64,000 nt of DNA from Rapana venosa. Taxonomy: Eukaryota > Mollusca > Gastropoda > Neogastropoda > Muricidae. The notes under the pieces were generated by a model, which had not been told where the DNA came from, ran no database searches, and was given only the letters and a program-made list of their open reading frames with translations. The position numbers and the translations under genes are program-made. The DNA is taken from the NCBI GenBank assembly GCA_028751875.1, contig CM054155.1, positions 3,295,217 through 3,359,216 of the forward strand. The letters run 5' to 3'. Within the stretch, counting starts at the first letter, position 1. The number at the start of each line of letters is the position of its first letter. This document shows, piece after piece, positions 56,385 to 64,000 of this stretch.

Positions 56385-59095
56385 TTTCGGTTAGGCAAAA
56401 ATAAAATAAGTGTAACCATGATAACTTTAGGCTGGTTGGTAGCCTGCATCATTCGTAAAGAATAGGAAACATCTGAATGCTGTTGTTACGGTATATTAGG
56501 ATGTGATGATACCCCCCTCCCCCCAAGTTTTGTTTCTAATTGACTGAGGGGTTTTTTTCTTCTGTTTGTTTTGTTTTGGGCAACTTCTCTCCTTTGCTTG
56601 CGTTGATTTTGCGTTTGTTTTTTTGTTGTTTGTAACTTGTTCTGTTTGTTGCTGCTTGTCTGCTTTCTGCTTAATCATGGTCATAATAGTAGTGATGATG
56701 ATGATGATAATAATAGTAATGGTAATTGTGATGACGATTATGGCGATTATAATGAGGGAATATAAGAATGGCTTAAAGCATTTAAAGATGGTGATCAAAA
56801 AAGAAAGACAAGAGAAACAGAAAAGATATTTTATGCTGGGGTAAAATTTCATAGGGGAGGGGTGTATTGTTGTTCTCCTCACCGCCTTGTTTTCCGCCTA
56901 GGCTGAGGGTGTGTGTCTGTCCTCTCCCCCACCGTAACTAGACACCTCCTTTGGCCTGGGACCGGGCTTTCTTGACGACAGGGGAGAAAAACACATCAAA
57001 GGGACACAACGCTATTCATCATCCACAGCTCGCGCTTCTTTTCGCTTTAGGAACATTAGCCCATGTACGACACATACAGAAGCGGTCGTGCGCGCGGACA
57101 CACACACACACACACACACACATTCATGGTGGGCTTAGGGTGTAGGACGGAAAAGGAGAATTTAAATTGCTTTTTCCATTCCTTAATCCTTTGTTCAGAA
57201 TTTGAGCCTGGAGTGGAAGTAATGTGTGTGTAGGGGAGGGGGGGAAGGCAGGGTTTTAACCCTGGACTTGACACGAAATTATACCTCTGGTTTGCTCTTT
57301 GTTTGCGTTATAATAACAAACATTTGGAGCATATAGATAAAAAGAGAATTTTTTAAAGGATTTTTTTTTGTGTTGTCAGCAGTAGAAACAACAAAGAAGT
57401 TAACAAGCAAGCAAACAAGCAAAAGCCGGTAAAATCTTTGGACATGTATGTCGGTTTTGCTTCCTTTGGTTTGGTTGGTTGGTTTTCCCTGTTGGTTTTT
57501 TGTGTAATCAATAAAGTGAATTGTGTGGAGACGTGTGGAAACCCTTTCCCTGCGTTTGGCACATTCTACCTACAGAAGGATGGATGGATGGATGAGCAGA
57601 TGGATAAACTACATAAGTTGACAGCTTTCGGAAAAAAAGGAGGGGGGTAAACAAACGCACTAACTTTCGTCATGAACAAAGGCACCCAGTATAGCGCAGC
57701 GCTGAATGAATTAGTGAAACAGAACATACCCCAAGAAGTTCAAAGTGAGAACAGAGAGAAAAAACAATGATAGCGAAGAGGGAATTTTTTGTCACTTTAT
57801 CTCGGCTTTTCCAAAAGTTAGAGACCATTGTTATGAAGAAAAGCCCATGACATGGCGGGAATTAAACGGATAGGTAAGGAGATCAAGCCAAATGACGTAA
57901 GTAAGATAATAAAGTATAACATAACCGTATATGTTCGTGGAACGGGACTGGCGAATTTCAGACCAGTTCCTAGCCAGCTACTGAGGGACGGGTCAGCAGT
58001 CGTCCCGTGGTAAAGGCAAGAGCCGCAGATTCATTTCATATATACGAATAGAATACCTCATCCATCGCACCCCACGACCCCATTCCCTATCATTACAGCT
58101 GACAAGGGAACAACCCCACTAGTTCATTCTCGTTTACCATGTGCTCCTTCGTAAGGCAAGAGGCCTGGTCAGACTTCCACCTCTCCTATTGTCACTACCC
58201 CCCTCCATCCCCCCCCCTATTCTCCCCACCCCCCCCACTGTGTATGTAGACTCCCCACCTCTTCTCCCACCATCTCTCTGTCTCCCCACTCTCCTTGTTC
58301 GCCACGTTCCATGATCGTTCCCCCCTCCCTATTGTTCCCCACCTCTCTATGTCTCCACTCTCTATTGCTCCCCACCTCTCCTATTGTCTCCCCACCTCCC
58401 TATTGTCGCCTCTGCCTCCTCATTTCTAGTGCCTGCCTGATTGTTGCCCACTCTCATCCTTTGATGGCTTACACCTCTTTCTTTTGGCCGTGCCTGTCTT
58501 CCATGCTGTTGTTTTGTCATTGTCTATGCAGATTGGTGGAGGCGTGGAGGAGCTGCAGGGGTGCTGATGTGGCAGTGCAGCTTGCTTGATTGGGAGGGGG
58601 TGGTGGAGGAACGTGGCTAGAAAAACCTCTTGTTGAACCTGGAGGTCAAGGTGAGAGACAAATAAAGTGTCTAATGGTTGGGTCTGTTGTCTGTGGAGCC
58701 ACTGTCAAGGTGCATGCATGTTCTGCAGACATAGGGGAGGATTGACTGACTTAGGGTCTGCATCATTGTCACTTTGAAACTTGAAGGGACGTGGCAATGT
58801 TTCACGTAGCCCTGAACTTTGCTGAATTGCCAAGCAGGAACCAAGATAAATAATCTTCAGTCTTAAGAATTTATACCACTTAGGCTGTCGAAGCGTATCA
58901 CTGAAAGGTTTCTGCCTTTGTCCCGCATCTGCAAACTAAGAGTATTCATGTGTTTATTGATGTCAGAAAAAAAGTATATTCTGCTGTTTGAAAAAATTTC
59001 ATCATGCGCGGTGTTTGGTTCTGCTTGAACTGTTCTTTCTGTTAGCTGTCTGTGGCAACACACAGTCATCAGATCAAACGTAGGCAGAGGAGAAA
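56385..59095. other. unique spacer, C-rich stretch at 58195-58430
   Basis: Degenerate tandem CCCCACCTCTCCTATTGTCT-like words at 58195-58430; (CA)n at 57098-57122; otherwise unclassified, no supported gene. Confidence 0.5.
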
Positions 59096-59099
59096 TGAG

Positions 59100-59603
59100 T
59101 TCTCAGATTGTGGGATGTTTGTCTGTCTGTCTGTATGTCAGCCTGTCGGTCTGTCTGTGTGCCTGTCTCTCTCAAAAACAAGGATAAAACAGAACATACA
59201 GATGCCATTACCACACAGATATATCTTTAAAGATTTAAACAAAAGTTTATCAGCTCAGAACAACGTATCACTAATAGATAAAAATAAGTACACGAAATGC
59301 TTATACTCTTTAATCTAATCAACAAGTGCCTGCAACACTTCTTACACTCACCACCGACACAGCAGATCTCTCTCGCATGACAAATGACACACGCCACACA
59401 GACAGATGGCTTCAGCCAGGTGGATGGTTTTCGCCGTGGACAAATTTGAAAGGGATCACGAGCTGCCATGTGCCCGGGCGGACGTGAGGGAAATCCTACA
59501 CTATTGGTAACTTGACACCTTGCTGAACATGGCATGGTGCTTGTTCCTCTGTGACCTACTACCTACAGTAAGGTATACATGGTGGACAAAACGTTCTGTT
59601 GTA
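59100..59603. other. unique spacer with Cys-rich minus frame
   Basis: Minus frame 59227-59535 contains CVACVICHAREICCVGGECK, which loosely recalls a zinc-binding cluster, but spacing fits no family known to me and the rest is not protein-like. Not called as a gene. Confidence 0.2.
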
Positions 59604-60540
59604 GGTGAGTGGGGTGGGGTAGGGTGGGGCAGGGCAGGGTAAGGTAGGTAAGTAGAGTAGGGCAGGGTAGGGTAGAAATACATATGCTGGAATAGATTAA
59701 AGGTAAGATAGGTTTGGGTAGAATAAGTTAATCAACCATAGGGTAATATAGGAAAGTAGATTTGGATAGGGTAGGATTTGATAGGTAGGATAGGTGGGGT
59801 AGGTGCGTTTAGTGCAGAGTAAGTAGAATCTTGTAGGGTCAAGTAGATAGGGAAGGATAAACGTGGGGCCAGGTAAGGAAGGGTGGGGTAGAATAGGGTA
59901 GGGTAAGTTGGGTAGGATAGGGTAAGGTAGGGTAGGGTAGGGTAAGATAGGGGAGGGTTTGGTAAGATAGGGTAGGGTAGGGTAAAATAGGAAATAGGAT
60001 AGGTAAGGTGGGTAGGATAGGGTAGGACAGGATAGGATAGGGTAGGATAGGATAGGATAGGTAGGGTAGGCTAGGGTAGGATAGGATAGGGTAGGGTAGG
60101 ATTGGTAAGGTGGGTAAGATAGGGTAGGATAGGTAAGGTGGGTAGGCTAGGGTAGGGTTGGGTACGGTAGGGTAGGATAGGGCAGGGTAGGGTAAGATAG
60201 GATAGGTAAGGTGGGTAGGATAGGGTAGTATAGGATAGGGTAGGGTAGATAGGTAAGGAGGGTAGGATAGGGTAGGGTAGGGTAAGATAGGATAGGGTAG
60301 GGTAGGGTAGAGTAGTGTAGGGAAGGGTAGGAGAGGGTAGGGAAGGTAGGACAGAGTAGGGAAGGTGTGACAGGGTAGGGAAGGGTAGGATAGAATAGGG
60401 CAGGGTAGGATAAAAATAATAATATATGGAATTTATATAGCACTGAATCTTGTAAAAAAACAAAACAAATCAAAGCAGGATAGAGTAGGGAACGGAAGGA
60501 TAGAGTAAGGCAGGGTAGAATAGGGATGAGTATGATCAGG
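59604..60540. repeat. pentanucleotide (GGGTA/GGATA)n satellite
   Basis: About 0.9 kb of GGGTA, GGATA and related 5- and 10-mers, most regular from 59880 to 60400. Repeated Tyr-Pro-Thr-Leu-Pro frames on the minus strand are artefacts. The unit is TAGGG, not the TTAGGG telomere hexamer. Confidence 0.95.
60408..60477 (-). mobile_element. LINE-1/SINE-C 3' tail inserted in the satellite
   Basis: AATAATAATATATGGAATTT, ATATAGCACTGAATCTTG and AATCAAAGCA interrupt the pentamer array, which resumes with GGATAGAGTAGGG. Confidence 0.82.
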
Positions 60541-60747
60541 AAGAATCAGTATTTATACTGTAGAGTATTTTCGTCTGTTGCGCAGCTCTGTTTATCGTTT
60601 GCATCACTCTGTGAGTACTGTACTAGTCAATTTTCTGGTTACAAGGTGTAACCAGAGTAGAGTAGAGTTCAAGCTCATTAATTTTCTCGGTGAGAAAAGT
60701 CTATGGCTACAGACTTGTGCCGGCAACCAATTCTTTTTACTTTTGTT

Positions 60748-61728
60748 ATTGTAAACAAAATTCAATCAAAACCTGTCAAAATGGAATGTGGAGTCCCACA
60801 GGGATCAGTCCTGGGCCCTGTTCTCTTTACTCTCTACACTGCTCCACTCTCACATATAATAAACGACCACCATATTGATCATCATTTCTATGCCGATGAT
60901 ACTCAGCTTCAGTGCAGTGATACTGTTGAAAACTTGCCTTCCCTCCTGACAAATATGTCCTACTGCCTTCAAGACATTCAAAACTGGATGACTCAGAACA
61001 AGTTACAACTTAATGCCGATAAAACCGAAGCCATGCTCATAGGGACCCAACATAAACTTTCCTCTATCGCAAAAACTTCAATAGAATTCGGCAATACGTC
61101 AGTTCCTTTGTCCAACTCTGTGAAGTATTTAGGAGTAGTTCTTGACAGCACACTCTCTATGAACAAAATTATCACCCAGACCTGCCAGTCTTGCTACTAT
61201 CAATTACGGCGCATAAGCGCGATTCGCAAGTATCTGTCCACTGATGCAACTTCCAAGCTTGTCACATCTCTCATTCTTTCACGTTTAGACTACTGTAATT
61301 CTCTTTTGGCTGGCCTACCAGCATCATCTATCCACTCTATTCAACGCATACAAAATTCTGCAGCTAGACTGGTCCTAAGAAAGAAAAAATCTGAACACAT
61401 CACTCCTCTTCTGCGATCTCTTCACTGGCTGCCTGTCTCAAAAAGACTGGAGTATAAAATCAATACCCTCTGTTTCAAATGTCTCCACAAATCTGCACCC
61501 CCTTATCTCTGTAACTGCCTTCATCTGTACACTCCATCCCGTTCCCTTCGTTCAGCCGCAGATACTTTGTGCTTTCGAACACCCAGATTCAAACAAACCA
61601 CTGTTGGCCGTCGCTCCTTCTCTGTTTCTGGTCCATCCACCTGGAATGACCTCCCTCTTTTACTTCGACAAAAGCCTTCACTTGATACCTTCAAATCCAG
61701 CCTCAAAACACACTTATTTCCTACCTGA
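60748..61728 (+). CDS. LINE-1 ORF2 reverse transcriptase, C-terminal two-thirds
   Basis: About 326 codons, uninterrupted, of a CR1/L2/Rex1-like non-LTR reverse transcriptase. Visible motifs: GVPQGSVLGP (RT motif 4, about codon 15 of the retained part), the catalytic FYADDTQL (about codon 47), WMTQNKLQLNADKTE (motif 6), SVKYLGVVLDSTL (motif 7), then the conserved distal region SRLDYCNSLL, HITPLLRSLHWLPVSKRLEY, SGPSTWNDLPL and FKSSLKTHLF. The endonuclease and RT motifs 0-3 are lost by 5' truncation. An ATG at 60703 is in frame but lies in flanking DNA. The enzyme would copy LINE RNA at a nicked target; this copy cannot. Confidence 0.92.
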   Translation: MVNKIQSKPVKMECGVPQGSVLGPVLFTLYTAPLSHIINDHHIDHHFYADDTQLQCSDTVENLPSLLTNMSYCLQDIQNWMTQNKLQLNADKTEAMLIGTQHKLSSIAKTSIEFGNTSVPLSNSVKYLGVVLDSTLSMNKIITQTCQSCYYQLRRISAIRKYLSTDATSKLVTSLILSRLDYCNSLLAGLPASSIHSIQRIQNSAARLVLRKKKSEHITPLLRSLHWLPVSKRLEYKINTLCFKCLHKSAPPYLCNCLHLYTPSRSLRSAADTLCFRTPRFKQTTVGRRSFSVSGPSTWNDLPLLLRQKPSLDTFKSSLKTHLFPT

Positions 61729-61792
61729 GACTTTCCCCCAAATATCTGTCCCTAATTTTCAACAGCATCTTTCACCTTCTAAGTGTTGTTCC

Positions 61793-61796
<4 letters not shown>

Positions 61797-61861
<65 letters not shown>
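61797..61861. repeat. (GT)n microsatellite in LINE-1 3' UTR
   Basis: Pure GT run, then CGTGCATGC-type variants. The same UTR position holds (CA/GT)n in the other two copies. Confidence 0.95.
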
Positions 61862-61865
<4 letters not shown>

Positions 61866-62040
61866 CATGCGTGCATACGTGCGCGCGCATGATTTTGAAA
61901 TCTGTTGTTCATTATGTTTAAGGAGAGTTGCATGCCTGTAAATGGTTGAGTGCAAGCGCTTCGATTTGTTTGTTTTTCACAAGATTCAGCGCTATATAAA
62001 TTCCATATATTATTATTATTATTATTATTATTACTTTTGT

Positions 62041-62680
62041 CGCGTAGCTTTGTCTGAGAGTGAATCCTTTCTACTGCACACGTTTGCCTGGAGCACCTCT
62101 TGTTGGCAGAAGTTCTTTAATGTGTCCAAAACTGGTTTTGTACGTAGGATATTGGGATATTAGCGCACCTGAAATACCAGCACCCAGAGAATAACTTCAA
62201 TCGTGATTTGGGAGGAATAAGAGGGGGGGGGGGGGGGGGGGGTCTCAGGACATCTGTTTTCCTAGATGGTTGCTTTTCATTGTCGAGTGCGCGTACCCAC
62301 GTGTCTGTGAGAGAGAGAGAGGGAGAGAGACAGAGACAGAGGTACACAGAGAGATGAAAATCACTGCTTTCCTTCAGTGCACCCCCTCCCTCCCCCTGCC
62401 CCAAGAAAACAAAAAAAACAAAAAAACACAAAAACCCAACCTCAACAGTCCAAGAAGGGGAAGCCCCAACTCAGAGGGAGCTCGGCCATTAGTGACATTG
62501 GACCCTGTGCCTAAAATAATGTCTTCAGTGTTTGCCCTGTAAAAAGAAGGAAAGTGATGCACTTGAGCTATGAATGAATGCATTTAAGAAGGGAAAAAAT
62601 AAAACAGCATATTGAGCCCATAGTTATCATCGTCCATGATACAGTTTGACAGACGGTCAAAAAAATATCTGTCTGTGTCT
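62041..62680. other. unique spacer with G20 run
   Basis: Poly(G) at 62223-62242; no recognised repeat family or gene. Confidence 0.45.
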
Positions 62681-62681
62681 G

Positions 62682-62705
62682 TCTCTGTTTGTCTCTCTCT
62701 GTGTC

Positions 62706-62742
<37 letters not shown>

Positions 62743-62752
62743 TGTCTCTCTC

Positions 62753-62794
<42 letters not shown>

Positions 62795-62797
62795 CTC
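62682..62797. repeat. (CTGT)n/(CT)n microsatellite
   Basis: CTGT units then CT. Confidence 0.95.
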
Positions 62798-63083
62798 TCT
62801 CTCTCCCCATCCCTTTCCTATTTTATCCACTCTCTCCTTCCCTTCTTCTCCTGTCCTGTCTCACTCAATAGAAATCCATTGCATTAACGACTTAGCCACG
62901 GTTGACGTGACCCTTGTCCCTTGACCCCTGCCCTCTTGACCTAGTTGACCCTTGAGCAGACCACAGCCCTGAGTAGCTGAGGAGAGTGGTGTTGAATAGA
63001 GTGGACACCACTATCACACCAAACCCCCTGCCCCCTCACCCCAAGGACCAGCTTAATCCTTATTCCATGTCCACTTTACATCT

Positions 63084-63224
63084 GTCTGTCTGTCTGTCTG
63101 TCTGTCCCCCCCCCTCTCTCTCTATCTTCTACTACCTTCTCTCTCTCTCTCATACTCTCTCCTCTCCTCTCTCTCTCTCTCCTCTCTCTTCTACTACCCT
63201 CTCTCTCTCTCTCTTCTACTACCT

Positions 63225-63293
<69 letters not shown>

Positions 63294-63304
63294 ACTACCT
63301 TCTC

Positions 63305-63336
<32 letters not shown>

Positions 63337-63370
63337 CTTCTCTCTCTCTTTACTACCTTCTTTTCTCTTC
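63084..63370. repeat. (CTGT)n and (CT)n with TCTACTACC interspersed
   Basis: CTGT run 63084-63106, then CT blocks separated by recurring CTTCTACTACCTTCTC-type words (about five times), a higher-order pattern. Confidence 0.93.
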
Positions 63371-63374
63371 GTTT

Positions 63375-64000
63375 TTAATCTCTTCTCTCTTTCTCTTGTC
63401 GTTTCTCCTTACTCTTTCCTTTCTCATTTTTTTTTCTTTTTGCATACATATTGTTGTGCTTTGGTGTTAAAACTCCTCCCCCGCTTCCCTCTTTTTTGGG
63501 CTGATAAAAAAATCATTTTTTAATTTATACCTCTTTAAATAAAATTTCGTATTATTTAACTCCTCCCCCTCCTCTTCTTCTCTCGTCTACTACACTACCC
63601 TCTAAATAAATCGAGTTCCTTCCTCTCTCCCTACTTTCTTATCTCTCCCCCTGGATATTCCGGGTTTTGTTTGTAATTTTATTTCCATTGGTATTGTTTG
63701 TTGTTGTTTTTATTTTGTTGGTTTTGTGTTGTTTTTGTGTTGGTGTTTGTTTTGTTGTTTGTGTTGTTTGTTGGGGTTGTTCTTGGTTTTTTTTTGGGGG
63801 GGGGCTTGTTTTAATTGTTGGTTTCTGTTAGTGTTCAATAATGGTATTGCTGTCTCGGGAAAATTCTAAGCTAGAGACTTTCATTTCCGATCAGCCTATC
63901 CTTTCTAGGAGCATAATTATGTTCTATGTTCTCTCTCCACCTCCTTATTTCATTTGAATGAAGTGCTATTACAAGACACTAGACACACTGATTATGTTAC
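63375..64000. other. pyrimidine- and GTTTT-rich end of window
   Basis: GTTGTTTGT-rich simple sequence at 63690-63800; no gene. Confidence 0.5.

Larger units (their letters stand above)
60747..62030 (+). mobile_element. LINE-1, 5'-truncated, with TSD; reference copy
   Basis: Flanked by TTACTTTTGT at 60737-60746 and 62031-62040; the last two or three bases of ambiguity come from the ATT tail. The left duplication falls where RT homology starts. Contents: partial ORF2 to a stop at 61728, a 3' UTR with (GT)n at 61797-61861, the tail GCGCTATATAAATTCCATA and (ATT)n. Other copies of the family are at 10.1 and 29.4 kb. Confidence 0.92.

Noticed and set aside
55850..56465. Open frames of 160-200 codons on both strands
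   Set aside because: They overlap each other, run through CA and GA microsatellites, and show no domain.
59227..59535. Cys-rich minus frame as a piggyBac-like zinc-binding tail
   Set aside because: Cysteine spacing does not match, no transposase core or terminal repeats are present nearby.
60071..60473. Pro-Tyr-Thr-Leu repeat protein (130 codons)
   Set aside because: Translation of the pentamer satellite, open in more than one frame.
59604..60540. Telomere repeat
   Set aside because: The unit is TAGGG/TAGGA (five bases), not TTAGGG, and is irregular.
60703..60747. ATG at 60703 as the start of the LINE RT gene
   Set aside because: It lies in flanking DNA and the target-site duplication before the truncated element; RT homology begins after it.

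Overview
The window looks like animal nuclear DNA, most likely from a mollusc and probably a gastropod. It holds many tRNA-headed SINEs, non-LTR retrotransposon (LINE) fragments, the 3' tail motif TATAGCGCTATATAAATTCC followed by ATT repeats, and very long microsatellites. There are no operons, ribosome binding sites or dense ORFs. The species call is inference: no conserved host gene can be recognised.

No intact host gene is seen. Most long open frames are either translations of (GA)n, (CA)n, (GGGTA)n or (GTT)n arrays, or antisense reads of SINEs. The only protein-level homology is to LINE reverse transcriptases. LINE-1 (CR1/L2/Rex1-like, ATT tail) has a 5'-truncated but open copy at 60.7-62.0 kb with a target-site duplication, plus older copies at 10.1-10.8 and 29.4-29.9 kb. 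LINE-2 (GAT tail) has copies at 8.9-9.5 and 23.1-23.3 kb, both with target-site duplications. LINE-3 at 19.4-20.15 kb carries a 5' inversion of the twin-priming kind. Weak candidate host exons lie at 6.5-6.8 and 7.5-7.7 kb (minus strand) and 53.5-54.6 kb (plus strand).

The SINEs fall into three main groups. SINE-A has one tRNA head. SINE-B has a different tRNA head. SINE-C is a composite of two tRNA-like modules joined by a poly(A) linker, and it ends in the LINE-1 3' tail. SINE-A and SINE-C share a 20-base core, GGATGAGACTATAAACCGAG or a near variant. The shared LINE-1 tail suggests that LINE-1 machinery copies these SINEs. Further repeats not recognised here, named D, E, F, G, H and X for this report, are each present in two to five copies.

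Layout: 0-1.3 kb SINE-A pair; 1.4-2.3 kb GA/CT arrays; 3.7-4.7 kb GTT-based array; 6.5-7.7 kb possible exons; 8.9-11.4 kb nested LINE/SINE cluster; 16.3-16.6 kb 45-bp minisatellite; 19.4-21.5 kb LINE-3 and repeat D with homopolymer-smoothed sequence; 23-31 kb repeats E, F, H, SINE-C and LINE-1; 31-43 kb repeats E, F, G, H and SINE-B/C; 47.0-49.8 kb repeat D, 42-bp minisatellite, SINE-B and a 1.3-kb CA-based satellite; 49.8-52.4 kb SINE-A and SINE-C; 53.5-54.6 kb possible exons; 59.6-60.5 kb pentanucleotide satellite; 60.7-62.0 kb LINE-1; the rest is unique or low-complexity DNA.
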